DNA of 64,000 bases from Polytrichum commune (Eukaryota; Streptophyta; Polytrichopsida; Polytrichales; Polytrichaceae): positions 43,088,001-43,152,000 of the forward strand of contig OX485806.1 of the NCBI GenBank assembly GCA_950295325.1. Direction: 5' to 3'. This document shows, piece after piece, positions 12,716 to 26,598 of this stretch. Position numbers and translations under genes: made by a program. Each line of letters begins with the position of its first letter. Within the stretch, counting starts at the first letter, position 1. The notes under the pieces are model-generated. The model was not told the DNA's origin. It did no database searches and was given only the letters and a program-made list of their open reading frames with translations.

Positions 12716-15295
12716 TATTTGGATTTCATGTTGTTTATCTTCTCCACCCCTCTTATTACTAAACCCTAAAATCATAATTTCTTAAGCCAAAATTCCACAG
12801 TTATAGGATATTAGTGGCCCTATTACCAAATATTTCACCTTCCTTGCTGGTCACAAGTTACCGCTCATCGCTCACAAGATAACACTCCCCACATAACATA
12901 GATGAAAGTAATTTCAGCATTAACTACCTCTTTAATATGACAGAACCGAGATTCTAAATGTCGCATTATCGAGTTTCATAGTCATATTAAAGAAAGAGTT
13001 TTGAACTACAAAATTTGGTCTTGCAAAAATAAATCGTAATATCAAGGGTGTCATATAAATGAGTGTCATATTTACGAGGTTAGACTATATTTGATAACTT
13101 GGTAACCAATGAGATTATAGACTTTGTTATTAGTTAGCTTGATAACCAACAAACCAATGGATTTGAATGCATGATAATTTGATAACCATAACCAAGGAAC
13201 TAGTAGACTTGAATACTTGATGACCTAACAACTTGATAACCAAAGGAATGTACACTTGAAAACTTGATAGTCTGATAATTTCAATCGTATGTCAAAATTG
13301 ACAAGATGCAAATATGAAAAAATGTTCACCATAACCAAAAATATATAATTTTTTATTTCATTTCATTCAAAACATACATTTTTCACATAGTGTAGTTGAT
13401 AAAAAAATTAGTAGACTTTTAAATCCAATTCATTTATGTCCTTTGAAACCTGTACATTAAATCTATTTCTTCATGTTTCTACCACATGATTGAGAGTCAA
13501 TGCCAACGTTTTGTTTGTTCTTTAGCTTCCAACTGCATCATATCTAGGTCTACATGAGTGATTGTTTCTCATGATTAACCCAAATCTTCTTTAAGTTGGG
13601 TCAATTGTCTTGTCTTTATTTGACCATTAATGGGCGAAACATCAAGGAAAATATTTGTATCCTAAGAAAAATTGAAAATAAAGTATAGACTCTTCAAACC
13701 TTGCTATACATAATATTTGCATCAAGTAAAATATACTTTGCACACATATGAATGAAAATATTTACTTTTGCTGACCTTTTGAAATTACAAACAATTAATT
13801 CTCATTCATGTGCAAAATTGCATGTAACCATTGATTTTCTGTGAAAAGGTGTGTGATTTGTGCACAATACGTGATCTTGACCCTCACAAATGATACTTTG
13901 ACACCCTTTTGAGAAGAATGACACACATTATAATAATTATCACCTTTTGGAAAAATGAAACAACATAATCAACAAATTTGCTTAAATGGTGCAATGCAAA
14001 GCTTACAATTAATAAACTTACAATGACACGTCATAACAATATCAATTTTAATTTAATTTTTTATCAAAATATATATGATTGATAACATTTATATCCAAAA
14101 TAAAAAAAATGATGCTTTAAAACTTACCTCCCTTGTCAATGTTGATATTGAAAACCATTAATTCTAGAATGGATCATTTGTAAGTGTTCATTTGTAAGTG
14201 TTCATTATAATTGAAATGATGGTATCAATCCTTGAATTTGTACTTGCAATGTTCTTAAATAATACCATCACGCATCGGCTTGCATTATATGTTTGAACAA
14301 TCTCCTTCATATTTGAAATGGAATTGTGGTGCTAGTGGAACAATATCATGATTGTTTGAAATCAAATCATTTTTTTTTCAATTGGTGGTCACGATTGAAC
14401 TCTTCTCTAAGTGCCACCACTATACTTGCAAGGTTGACATATGACCATGGCTCATGTGATATCTTCTAAAATTCCTTGATGATAAAATTTTGAAATGACT
14501 TGAGGATTAAAAGCAAGCATGGCGCTCACCAAAGATGTTGAAAGAACTCGCATCACGATTCGCATGTCTCATTTCTTAAATCCTTTTGAAGTTTTGTTGT
14601 GAATCTAAGATTTTGACCTTGATACAATTACCACCCTTCAAATTATGCTCATGTTCATCAATAATAATGATTGTTGTATAATCTTCTTTATCAAGAAGTT
14701 TGCAGTGCGGGTACAAACATTTAATTTTAAGTTCCCTAGTTGTGTGTTTTATCATAAATTCCAAATTACTCATGATTTTTGCTTCAAATGCCATATCGTA
14801 AGAGCTTTCATGCAAATCATCCACAGTTGTAGTAAGTGGAGTGGTTAAAGCCACCAAAACTCAAAAGTTGTGCATAATAATGTACATATTTGAATTAAGT
14901 ACCAAAATGCATGGCAACCAATCAAAATAATATATCCCACAATCAAAACCCCAAATCTTAAACATTAGATCTTGTCCCACATTTAATAATCACTAAAGCA
15001 AAAAAAATAGTATGTGTCTAGTCATCTTAAGCATGCCCCTAATGAATTTTCTTGATTGTTGGTTATATCTTCACTCTTATACCATAAACCCTACTACACA
15101 ATCAACAAAGCAATGGTATAGGAACATAAGGGGATGATTCATATGATAATTGTTTGTTCAACACAAGTCCCAAAATCTTGCTATTGAGCATATATTATGG
15201 ATTCCATTGATCCAAATCTTTGAAATCTTTCAGTAGTTTTTTTTTTAGCTACAAATTTCACTTCAACTCCTTTCCAAGGAGCATGGTGGCAAAAT
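12716..15295. other. No gene; degenerate short repeats around 13.1-13.3 kb
   Basis: Between about 13090 and 13290 the phrase CTTGATAACC or close variants recurs roughly every 25-40 bases, suggesting an eroded minisatellite. Otherwise the stretch is AT-rich. A pair of overlapping ORFs at 14576-14857 on opposite strands has no recognisable motif. Confidence 0.45.
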
Positions 15296-15317
15296 ATGGT
15301 CGCAAATTTTAGATTCA

Positions 15318-15770
15318 AGAAAAAAATGGTGAAAAATAAGGGGAGTTTGATATCACTGTGATTTTTTTGCTACAATGCCCATTCAAAGAGGTCAATCCAA
15401 AGGAAATGACTGGTGACTGGATTCTACCACAAACTAAAAATGAAACATTAGGGTGGATGGTTTGCGGATGTAAGGTACACTCACAAATGGGCACCACGGT
15501 CATTTTTGCCACAATGGGGGAAGGGCACAAACATTTGTCATATATTTGAAGAAAAATGGTGAAGAGGCAAAAGGAATCTGACATAATCGTGGTATTTCAT
15601 TACAACACTAACTCAAATAGGTCAGTCCATAGAAAAATGAAAAACGGGGTCAAAATGCACATCACGCCACAAAAAATTAAATTTTTAGGGTAGTTTGTAG
15701 AGGTAAAAATACACTCACAGAAAGGCACCGTGGTTTTTTTGGCCATAATGAAGGAAAAAACACTAACCAC
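15318..15770. repeat. Two-copy diverged tandem duplication, period about 235 bp
   Basis: The segment starting near 15318 (AAAAAATGGTGAA ... CACTCACAAATGGGCACCACGGTC ... CAATGGGGGAAGGGCAC) recurs in the same order from about 15548 (AAAAATGGTGAAG ... CACTCACAGAAAGGCACCGTGG ... AATGAAGGAAAAAACAC). Many substitutions separate the copies, so the duplication is old. No function is evident. Confidence 0.6.
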
Positions 15771-18700
15771 ACATATCCATGGTGACATTAAACAATTTGG
15801 GGAGCTGCAACTACCTTGTGATGTTCCCAAAGAGGACATTAAGTTCCCCTCCACGAACTTCTAAAGGGCACTTGGATGAAATTTCCAAGGGTGCCCATTC
15901 ATGGGGCCATGACAAGCCCAACTGGTCAAGAACGAACGGATGTTGAGGGAGGATGCATACCTCGAGGCATGTTCTTCAAGAATTCAAAAGGACACCTAGA
16001 AAATGAGGGGGGTTGTCCCTCGACAATTAGGTATGCATGATAAGGTGGTACATGTTCCTCAGGCAATGGGTTTGGGGGACTTTGTGGGTGGTTGTCCTTC
16101 AACAATTGTTTATGCAAAACAGGTTGGACGTTGTTCCTTGAAAGTTGTTTGTAGGACAATTAGATGTTTGTCCCTCGATAATTAATTTGATGTTGTTTAG
16201 GTCCATGGTCAGAGCAAAAAACTTATCATTTTCCATGTTCTCCTCTTCTTCACATGGTGTCCTGCGTTTCTTTTGTCCTTTGATCTAGCAAGTACATATT
16301 GATGTGGGGATTTTTGTGGATTGTTGGCTACAGAAATCATGAGTGTGGCAATCTGATGTTGATTGATGTGGAAATTTAGGTTTGATTGATTTTCACAAAA
16401 CAATGTTGATGTTTGAGGATACGTCTTTTGGTTTTAATGGGTTCGTTCAATCAATTTCAAGTGGTGTGCAAGTAGGATTTGAGATGGTCCAAGATTTAAT
16501 GAATAGTTGCATAGATTGGAGGAGTGAGCAAGTTGGAGAATCTGCATTTCAAGAAATTAATTGGTGGAGGATAGAGTGTGCAAATTACATACTGGTACAT
16601 ATGGGGTTTGGTTTCAATATGTATCAAAGGGGTTTGAGTGCATGTGCTCGAGTTGTTGCCTTCATGTACATTTTGTGAGTTCATTGCAAACATTCTCAAT
16701 CTGTATCCCAATGCTTTTGAGATGGCAGGTTTAAGGTTTGACAGAGATGCATGCCTACAAGGCGATATGTTAGTGTGTGAAAAAATCTTCGCAGTACAGA
16801 TTTGTGATTGTTTAAGGTTGATTGTTGATGTTCATTGTGATTTGTGTTTTTTTCCACATTGGTGCTAGGATCATCAATGTCACTCAATTGACGTCTATTG
16901 TGGCAGTGAGATGGCAAGTTGAGTTATGCAAAAAATTAATGCCTTCAAGTGTATGTGGCCAATTCATGTTGTTGTTGAGTGATTGCAAACATTATTGGCT
17001 TAAGGTTTAATTGTTGAGTCTGGTATTTTTGGGTACACTCAGATGCCATTACTTACACGCATTAATGGTGACACCTCAAGGATTATCCAATGTAGATCCT
17101 AAAGTGAAATCATCATCCAGAGTTCCCAAGAAGTGGACAACAACAAATTTCTTTCCAGAGGCGCTTGCCGTAGATTTGCATGTCATGGAGGATGGAGAGA
17201 TGATAAAATTGTTGGGCTTGGAGAAATTTGTCAAATTAAACATCCATGGTTTACTTGGTTGGCAACCTGGGATAAGTGGGTGTTCATGTTACCAAAAACT
17301 AACGATGTCCTTGATGTCTCCTCATGTTTGCATTTTTTGGGATTTAGGGTTTTGGGGATGGTTTTGTTTGTGTGAGCTTAGTTTCATACTCAATTCCTAT
17401 CATCCATACCCAATTTTTGGCCACAATCACTTGTAGACACGTCCACAATAGATTAGTGTTTTTACAACTCACATGCACACTACCTTCCCTTCAAAGTTCG
17501 AATAGGGTCTTCCCCAAGATATTTTTTTATCTGTTTAGCATAATCTTTAGTTCATTTCTTATTCAACACACACATTGATGTCATGCTTTATACAAATTTT
17601 GCAAGCATGTAGCGCACATGCTTGCCCATTTTCCAAAAATACGTTTTGATTGTTGGCAATTACTTTGTAGATCAATTATTGGAATGGCGTTGTTTTTCAA
17701 AGATGTATATGTTCATCAATGTTCTTTTGGCCTTAATACTATGCTAGTCAGTGTTATTTCAATTATATATTCATGTCTTTCATCGTTTTGCAATCTCCAT
17801 ATACAAATGTGTTTTCTTCTACTTATTAAATGAATGCTCCATGTTTATTTTGCAGGTCTTCATTGATGTCGATGGGAAATCTAGGATGTTTCATTGCATT
17901 ATGAAACAAAATAAAAGACATTATGTAAAAATCTATTGCAAAAATGAGTACAAAAGACTTGTTATGGATGCACATTAGCAAGCGAGAGCCAAAACTAAGA
18001 TGGCAAATAATAGATTTTGATTTACTTGTATTCACTATAATGAATCACATAAGGATAAGAACAAAATTTTAAACCGTAGGATGTTCAACCTTTGCAAGTT
18101 CTATAAGGGAGAGGAGACACTCAAGATTAATCATACTTGAAAGCCTAGCAATCATGTCAAGAAGTAAAGGATTGTTGTTAAATATGGAATAGTTGTGTCA
18201 CCCACAACTTCACAAGCTCCATCCCTTGCCATATTCCCACCTCCTCTAGGCCTAGATGCATTTCATGTTAGTAGTAGGACATTAACCATTTTCCCAACAA
18301 AACATGATCTTCCATCTAGGAAATGCAAGCTACCATTGAAGGCTTCCTTTTATTCCTTTCCTGGTAAAAAATGCAACCTATGTATATTGACATTCCCCCA
18401 TTCTCACCCCTTCCCAAGGGGCAAACCTTGCAATGAAGGCAACACCCAAAACCCCCATGTCACCCCCGTCCACTAAGCATAAGACGAAGGCAAAGAAATT
18501 GCCTCTCAAGCCCAATATTAACTCCAAAGAAGAAAATTAGAATTCATTTAGTTCGCCTAGCATGTCGCAGTCAACATGATTTGACGCCACACATCAACAA
18601 TTTCCCTGCAAATCCACATTGTGAGTTTTATGTGGTGAAACACGAACGCGTCCTTCATATCCACCAACCTCGCCTCCTGTCGCTTGAGGAATTCAAACAA

Positions 18701-20940
18701 CAAGCGCACAAGTAGTCTTGAAAAACACAATAAATATATGAATAGAATAAAGGCCCATGTAATGTTTTTCAAGTATAATTTAGATGTGCAAAGGTATGAA
18801 GAACTAAAAAACTTCAAGGATTATCTTCATTATCGCATCAAACAGAGGGAATATGAAGCCAAAGTCATCGCTGCCCAAGTCAACTTCAAGGATTTCCATA
18901 GAAATCATGTTGATGCCGAGTTGCAGAAATTTGACCTCGTTGAGAATGAGAAGGAATAGGCTTCAAAGTGGAATTGGTCCCCATTGTACCACATATTTTG
19001 AAAGTGGCTTCTTCAAAATTTTGAGGTTGGCACTTGGAACCACACAAATATTGAGTGGCTAGAGATATTTGTTGTTTTTATAGAGAACACAAAGAGTAAG
19101 CTTCTATCACTTGAACATGACTACTTGCATATTTTGAAGGCCTTTTTTTACTTAGTTGGGACTCTAAAAGGATTTATACATCCATTTTCTAACCCAATTA
19201 GAGGTTTAGATCTTTGATACATATTGCAATTTGCAAGAGACAAAGACCACTCTGTCACCTTTAGAAGTCTTGTGTAGAATCTCCCAATAACATGTTGGAG
19301 CATTATCTCGAGCATCCATGATGTTGCAGACAACTTTGGAGTTATTTTCTCGGACATTGTAGTTTTTCTTGGATACGATACATCAAAGCATGTAGAAATG
19401 GTTGAGAAGATATAGTCTTTCATCGAGAGGATGGCGCATTGAGCCATCGCAAACATGGTTTGCATGCATTGTCAAAACAAGCTTGATGACATGTGGTTCA
19501 ATGATGACATTGCCACACAACAACATGAAAAGTGTGAAGAGGTATGTTTGACCTTCATGTAGTCAATTTAGTAGCCCAAACATGTTTTTAGTGTGTTTTT
19601 CTTACAACTACATGTCAATCGGATGTTATTCACGTGTTTTTCATATGTGTTCAACGTATTTGTTTCCCATGTATTCTTCATATAGGCCAACTTGTAGTTC
19701 AATTTTCTTTAATTGCTTTTCATGATGTAATTGAATGCTATGTGATACATGAATTATGGTTTTCATTGATTTCCCATGAAGATGTGGACCTAGGCACAAT
19801 GGTGTTGGGCAACCAACACAAGAAAAACACTGCATATAGTTGCAGGTGAAGAGATTGTCTTCGGCTTGAAATATGTAGGGTCAACACAAATGCATTTCTT
19901 CAATCGTAGGCTAGGTTGGAAGATCCAACAAATGACATAGTCCTTGACATAGACTGCACTAGGGCAATGTTGGGCGAGACGGTGGCAATGGCGCATGATA
20001 AACCAACTCAAATATCATTGGCCTTTGTAGTTAATGTACATGAGACCATGGGTTTGGAGAGTCTTGATGCAATACCAATGCATTGCAATTTCCATGGGGT
20101 TGACCACATCAACACGCAAAATTTGTCCCTCATACACTTTAACTCTAAGTTGCAGGGCATCCCAATGAGGTTTGTATCTTATCCCATACCCTTGTCATCC
20201 CAAGAGTTTTTGTACAACTTGCACTCCAAGAACCCTTGCACCCCTATGCCTCTTACCAAAGGGTTAAGACAAGGACTATGGTTTCTAGGATGCCATCTCT
20301 TACGCTTGCCATAAGGCCTCCTAGTGATAGGACAATGGTTTTGCCTAGACGCAAAATCAACCTCAAGGACATTATTTTGCATGATTTTGCATGCAAACCA
20401 CCATTGGAATCGTTTGAAGAACTTGTCAACGATATCATTATTGATGCAAGTTGGACAATGGTTCAAATTTGAGTCTGCAATGGGAACGGTACATGAAGCC
20501 TCTAACACGAAATCATGGGGTGTTGAGCAACTACATGATGAAATGGGTTAGGGCGTGGCTCAATCCCCAAATTGAAAATGTAAAGTGTCATGTTTGTTGT
20601 CCTTACCATACTTCACTACTTCATTCGCATTTGGAAAAAAGGAATAAAGGACAATTTAAAGGTCTATATAGGGTTCATACATAACAAGTTTGGGGTGCTC
20701 CCCAAGTTGGACATCACAACTCTAATAGTTTTTTTATATGTGGGAAACAATAGAGCATCTATGTGGTAGGGAATCATGGTTTCTTCCAATTTGATTTTGT
20801 GATTATATCATGATTCCACTTTGAGGTGAGAATTTGGGTGGGCCTGGTGAAGTTGTGGACTACAAGAAGAGGCTAAGACAAACATTTTGACATATGGTTG
20901 TAGATACACTCACCACAAGTGTGGATACAACCATCTATAT
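15771..20940. other. Long stretch without a recognised gene
   Basis: Several plus-strand ORFs of 60-140 codons lie here. A coiled-coil-like piece at 18684-18959 is rich in Lys/Glu. A series of fragments from about 18960 to 20570 may be exons of one decayed gene, for example 19916-20314 and 20236-20472. None contains a motif I can name, and stops are frequent. Between about 16000 and 16180 variants of TTGTCCCTCGACAATTAG recur three or four times. Confidence 0.4.
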
Positions 20941-20941
20941 A

Positions 20942-22234
20942 TGAGCCCAAAATGAGTGCTCATATTTGTTTTATGTTTAGAATTCAATTAGAAGTGCAAT
21001 TGGAGTGTTATTGAAACAATCAAAAGTAAAAAAAAGTGAGGCTTTGTGTGGATTTATGTTTAGGCCTTAAGCCATTTTGTGTGGTTAAGTGGAGGATTAG
21101 TAGAATTAAGAAGTGTTTTATTAGGGGAGTAGTGTTGGATGAAGCAAGGGTAAGTACCTTTGATTTAAATGTTTGAATTAGAACATGTTCTTGTTGGTTA
21201 AGGGGATAGGGAGTTAGTAGATAGGATAAGGTCCTACTAAGTAGGAAAGGGTTGAGGGGTTTGTGGTCTTGGGTGTCCTCCCTTCTTCCTCCCCTCTCGT
21301 TCTTCATTCTCTCTTCCTCCTCTCCTCTCTAGGATTGTTTTTTGAGCTCTTAGAACTAGAACATGTGTGGGAATTAGGTAGGAAAATTAGTGGAATTAGT
21401 GGAATTAGTGGAATTAGGTAGGGAAATTAGTAGGGGATTTACGGGAATCTTTAGGATTAAGTGAGGTGATTAGTAAGGGACTTTGGGAATTAAGTGGTTG
21501 AGCTCTTTGAGCTAGGAGCTCTCTTACTACTACTAGAATACAGAGGTTACTACTGCTGGGATTACAGAGTCTACTGCTGTTGGGATTGCAAAGTCTACTG
21601 CTACTGGAATACAGAGGTTTCTACTGCTGGGATTACATAGTCTACTGCTGCTGGAATACAGAGGTTATTAATGCTGGGATTGCAGAGTCTACTGCTGTTG
21701 GAATACAGAGGTTACTACTGTTGGGATTACAGAGTTTACTGCTGTTGGAATACAGAGGTTACTACTGTTGGAATACAGAGGTTACTATTGCTGGGATTAC
21801 AGATTTAATGGTGGTGCTTTAGATTACAATGCAAGCTGGGTGGATGTTAAGGTTGGGTTGTTTAAGGGTAAGGGCTAGTGGTTTGGAGAATACATTAAGC
21901 TAGAGTGTAGCTAAGTAGGCTTAGCATGAAGCATTTAGCTAGGGAGTTAGTCATTAGGGTGTGAAAGCCACAAGATGTTAGGAGATGGTATTAGTGGGTT
22001 GGACTTGTGGTTGAGTGATGTGGGGGTGTAATAGAGTACACTAATAGTGCCATCATAGAGAAAAATGTTCTTTAACACTTGTAATCTTGTTATGGAATAA
22101 ATTAGTGTACACGAATTGATGAGAAATGTATCGAATTCTCACACCTTTGGTAAGATGGAGTCATGCGAACACGAATGTGATATCCACTCCCTCACCCGGA
22201 CTAGAACGCTTAAGGGTGGGTGGTTTGGCCCCAC
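20942..22234 (+). repeat. Probable solo LTR of an old Ty3/gypsy family
   Basis: The start (TGAGCCCAAAATGAGTGC) resembles the LTR start at 47151. The end (ACTAGAACGCTTAAGGGTGG ... GGCCCCACA) matches the ends at 58524 (plus) and 24985 (minus). A conserved stretch ACTTGTAATCTTGTTATGG with an AATAAA-like signal lies upstream of the end in the copies compared. No primer-binding site or polyprotein follows, hence a probable solo LTR. Flanks CTATA and CTATG could be a worn target duplication, which is weak evidence. Confidence 0.5.
21535..21805 (+). repeat. Minisatellite inside the LTR
   Basis: Alternating units of about 20-24 bases, typified by TACTGCTGGGATTACAGAG and TACTGCTGTTGGAATACAGAGG, run for about 270 bp with little divergence. 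The array is absent from the related LTRs in this window, so it is a copy-specific expansion. Confidence 0.85.
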
Positions 22235-24984
22235 ACTATGCCCCAACAAAATTTAGGTTGGGCATGCATGCTCTATATGTTGAATAACATTATGAAGTTC
22301 GCAAAGACATTGAAACATAGATCCCAAAACTTGTATGAGATAAATGAGACATAAATCCATAAACCACTTGTAACATAGAGCCTACGGATAATAGTTCACA
22401 ACACATCAAGAAGTTAAGTAAAAATAACTTAACAATTATTAGTTGTTTTTCTATGTTTTCCAACATATGTTTGGACAAGTGATCATGTTATTGCAAAAAT
22501 ATATTGAACTATAGTAGAAGCATGCATTGCACACAAGGAAGATCATTAAGAATGTATTATCGACGTGATCCAAAACAGACAACGCAGTGAGAGTGAGTGG
22601 AATGTCCAAGTTGTAAAGCAGTTGGAAAAACAACTTGTCGCCAACCGAGGAACTCAGGCCGCACACAGTCGCAGAACGAGAAAAAAAATCGGACCTCAAC
22701 AAGCAGATGAGAGCAAATAGTGTGTATTTTTACTATGTTGAAAAAAACAATAAAAAGTTCTTTGAAATGTACAAATCAAAATTTTGCGTAGTCTTCAAGT
22801 TCATAGAACACAAATCACTCATTGGTCAAAGACCACTTGTAGTGCATTTATATGCATCCATTTTGATATAAAGCAAATTCATTATACAATGTCAAGAGTG
22901 AATTCAAGGGGGTAGTACACAAGGACGGGTCAATATTATATAGTGTAAGTAAATGAATACAATGTATTGCATGTCCAATAAGCAATAGTTATTGTATTCA
23001 TCACATAATAATTGGGAACATGCGTGAGAATACTACTAGAAATGCTATGGCAAGCGTCAAAGAGTGCATTTCCTTGAAGGGGCAAACAAAAGTGTTGGCA
23101 AAGAGCATTGATAGTGCATGAGGACACTTGATGGACATGAAGGGTGATTGTAAGTAATATATTGACAGTTAGTAATATACAATATGCAGGATAAATCAAT
23201 GTAACATCATTTATTAGTATAATGTTGGCTAATGTGTGTTATTTAGATGTGAATTTTAGGACATTGTAATGGGTATGACCTCAAATATAGTTGCAGAACA
23301 CATGAGGGACACTATGACGCCAAACATGTTTGTAGGACATTATGTATAGTAGCAAGGACATCTAGGCAACATAGTTGGATTGTTTTGCACGGAGTTGTAC
23401 AACGGATGGAGGCGCAAAAAACACATGCCATGTAAGTGTCGAACCTTCCTACCTTATAGAACATCTTTTAATATTGTCCTATATATACCCTCCTAAACAT
23501 ATTTTTTACACATTTTTAAAACACCTACCTTGTAGAACAAGTTTTGTAACTCAATTAATTTGTTGAACAAGTTCTATAAGCCATCCTATCCACTCATAGT
23601 TTGATCTGCTTGAAATTTTGAGTTTTCCCCCAAAATTTGGTTGCTACATGTGCCTATAATGGCGGATCTCAAACTCCAACCTTTTGGGTTAAACCTTCCA
23701 TTTAAACCTAAATTTGAATTTTTAATCATCAAATTTAAGAATATTAGGGAGCAACCTTGGGATACAAAGCGCCACCACCTTGGACACATGAGTGAGCCAT
23801 AGAATCTTGGCCTGCCAAATTTGCAAGTTAGTGATCGAGTTGTGTGTGATTGACAATTGCAACCCCATAATGTGAAATATCTAAGCTAGACTTGCAAGAC
23901 TGCCATTACTCAATACAACAACTATTATCTCTAATAAACTATGCATTAGCTATGGTTCTTGAATTAGGTAAAGGTAAAAAATGGACGTTTAGTACCCCCT
24001 TGAACTTCTAGGGACAATCGTGATGAAATTTTTGGAGTTGCCATCTTGTTGAACCAATTTACAAACAAATAAGTCCTCAAATTGCAAAAAAATATTGAAA
24101 TTCACTATGATCCATCAAGTATTTAATCTAAAATTAATGAAAAATTTCAACTTAGAGACAAAGAAAGAAAAACAAATATTTGATGTTTGTATTTGCATAA
24201 TAGTTGGTTAGATTAGTTTCAATTAACAAATCAAATCAGCCATCCAAAGAACTTCAAAATATTCACAATATGAAATTGATCAACTATATAATATAGATTC
24301 CTTTTGCAAATTTAAGAAATAACAAGTCTTATACAAAATGGTTTGATTCTATATGAGAATGAATATAGCTACAAAACACATGAAAAACAATTTTTTTTCA
24401 CGAATTATTGCACAATTTCAAGTATAGCCACCATAACATGTAAAATATATAAAACGGTTGGTGAACATCTATTGGCACAACATACCACATAAGTAAGGGT
24501 GGAACAAGGGTCTCATTTGACAATGGAAAACCCATTCCTCAATAGTGAGAACTCAAAAACCTTTGACAACATTTTAGATAGTTACTAATCATTCCCACAA
24601 ATGAAGTAGTCATAGGGGTCGATGGCATTTTTGTGTCACTATGTGCTATCGATTGGTATTGTTTGCCCTTGATTTACTAAAGGCCAACAGTCCAATAATC
24701 TTTCACAACATGATGTTGTCCGGCTTTCAGTGCAAGTGAAGTGGATATTTTGTGTGCGGTTGTGTCCAGAGCTGCCTACAAAGAAGTCTTTTGGGAAAGG
24801 ATTATGAAATTTATGAAATCACTGAGTGTAAATTGAGAGTAGAATTGAGAGATGTGCTCTGACTTAATGAATATAGGGTCTTAAGGAGTAAGGGAAATAT
24901 GTTTTTCATTACCATCGATACGAATAATATTGTCATGCACCACAAGTTTAGTTGCGGCAGGGCTGGTGACGTTGGATGGAGTAT
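22235..24984. other. No gene recognised
   Basis: Only short, motif-free ORFs occur here. The stretch is AT-rich with A and T runs. I see no RNA gene or clear repeat structure. Confidence 0.5.
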
Positions 24985-25886
24985 TGTCAGCCCTAAACTC
25001 CCACCCTTGTGCGTCGTAATCCGGGTGAGAGCCTGTGGCGGACATGTGATTGATCAACCCTCTTGGCCTTAGGATTCAACTTCCCAGGTTCCACACTGGA
25101 ACTTTAAACACACATTTCTTTATTCCAAGAACACAAGGTTACAAGTATTCACAAATACTGTTTCCCCTTGTGGGTATTTCCAAACCCCTCACTTCATAAA
25201 CCTTCAGCACACCACACTTAAATCCTTAAACCCTAATACAATAAGTTACCCTACGGTTGGTTGATACCAACCCAAGTTAGCAGTTGGGTTTAATCACCCT
25301 TCCCGCTACACATTCCAACTTGGCTCACATCCACACAACTAAAACACTTATTAATGATTTAGCCTCTATTCTACGGAATACTCCAATCTGACTATCAAAC
25401 TCTCATGTCACTACCCCCTACATTCACCATGTGATCAATTAGTGCCTAATCATGTTTGGTGACTAAGCCTTATTTCCCAGCCCAAGACCATTACAACCAC
25501 GGTAATCACCCCCTGCCTCCTAACGGCTCCACATTACCTTCCGACCTTGCTAATCCTTAAATATGTTCTCTGCCACCATACTCCCTTGCTTCCAGCTGCC
25601 TGCATTGCAGCAATGGCTCTGTATATTACCGAGACAGGGGACCGTGGGGCGTTCCCACCCTCGGTATTGTCTCGATCTCACCAAGCAGTCAAGAGGCAAC
25701 CATGCCACAAAAGCTCAAAACTCCCAACCCCGAAGTTGGCTGCCCCTTCGCAACTCAGAGTTATCCTTTGGGAGGAGACTGAATCAGACCACTTTCTTCT
25801 CCCAACAATATCAAAATTCACAGCCGAGGTATTCACCTCCGACTTGAATCACAGCCTCTCAACTGAGCACGCCACTGCCCTTCCAG
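24985..25886 (-). repeat. Distal part of a minus-strand gypsy LTR, split by the giant hAT
   Basis: Read on the minus strand, this segment ends with the family signature CACCCGGATTACGACGCACA ... GGGTGGGAGTTTAGGGCTGACA and carries an AATAAA signal about 120 bases before it. The same elements occur in the LTRs ending at 22234 and 58524. Its other half lies at 42636-43648. The interruption point carries the 8-bp duplication that belongs to the hAT insertion. Together the halves make an LTR of roughly 1.8-1.9 kb. Confidence 0.6.
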
Positions 25887-25894
25887 ATGCCAAC
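25887..25894. repeat. Left target-site duplication of the giant hAT (ATGCCAAC)
   Basis: ATGCCAAC immediately precedes the CAGGG terminus and is repeated perfectly at 42628-42635, immediately after the CCCTG terminus. Eight bases is the length made by hAT transposases. Confidence 0.95.
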
Positions 25895-25914
25895 CAGGGT
25901 TGTCTATCGCGACG
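25895..25914 (+). repeat. Left terminal inverted repeat of the giant hAT
   Basis: CAGGGTTGTCTATCGCGACG pairs with the complementary right end at 42608-42627. The first 13 bases are identical. Beyond the TIR, to about 25980, the sequence is rich in GACGTC/TGACGTCA-type palindromes. Confidence 0.92.
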
Positions 25915-26171
25915 TCCTGCCACCGTCATGACGTCATGACGTGTCGTGTCGGGGCGGACCCCTCCGTCACGACATAATAGGGTCCACGTAGGGTCATACT
26001 AGGGGGAAACTAGTAGGGTGGGTAAAATACTTACCTTCTTGCCAAGGTGGCATCCAATGTGGCAGAAAAATCCGACATGGATGTGCATATTTCCCTTGCC
26101 AAGTAAATCATTTTGCCTTTGTGTTTATCATTCTGTTAAAATCAAAGTAGTAAAATATGACAAATGAAGGT

Positions 26172-26262
26172 GTGGGGGGGAGGGGAACGGAGCGGACGGG
26201 GACGGGAACGGGGGCGGGAACGGATGCGGACGGGGGGAACGCCGGATGGAGGGCCAGATGGG
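26172..26262 (+). promoter_or_regulatory. G-rich array upstream of the RING-gene TATA box
   Basis: About 90 bases consist almost wholly of GGGAACG, GCGGACGG and GGATGGAGG variants. The array ends two bases before a TATATAAG box. Related arrays lie at 36767-36994 and 42207-42394, each also next to a TATA box. Runs of three or more G at short intervals could form G-quadruplexes. A role as promoter element or transposase-binding subterminal repeat is inferred. Confidence 0.7.
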
Positions 26263-26292
26263 GTATATAAGTGGAGGGGACCACTTATATAC
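26263..26292. promoter_or_regulatory. Palindromic TATA box
   Basis: A perfect 12-bp inverted repeat (GTATATAAGTGG, a 6-base spacer, CCACTTATATAC) contains a TATATAAG box on both strands. On the plus strand it stands about 330 bases before the RING-gene ATG and directly after the G-rich array. The symmetric arrangement could fire in both directions. Confidence 0.65.
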
Positions 26293-26598
26293 CTCACTCC
26301 ACTCCTTGTGGGTGCCCGGACGGCCCTCCTCTTAAAGAGAGCGTGGGGCACGCGGGGCACTCGGGGGAGTTTAGGGTCCCTTTTTTCACATTTGGGATTA
26401 CTCACGTGTTTTGTGGGTGTGTTTTTGGTGGCCGTTTATTTTATTTTATTTTTTTAACAAAAATTCAAACTCATTCCAGAGCAACACTATTTTGAAGTGT
26501 ATGTTTGGATATTTTTGTAGCACTATTATGAAGTGCAATTAGTATTTAAATAATTAAAGTTATAGATTAGGCTTAGAAACTACAATTGGGGTGGATAC

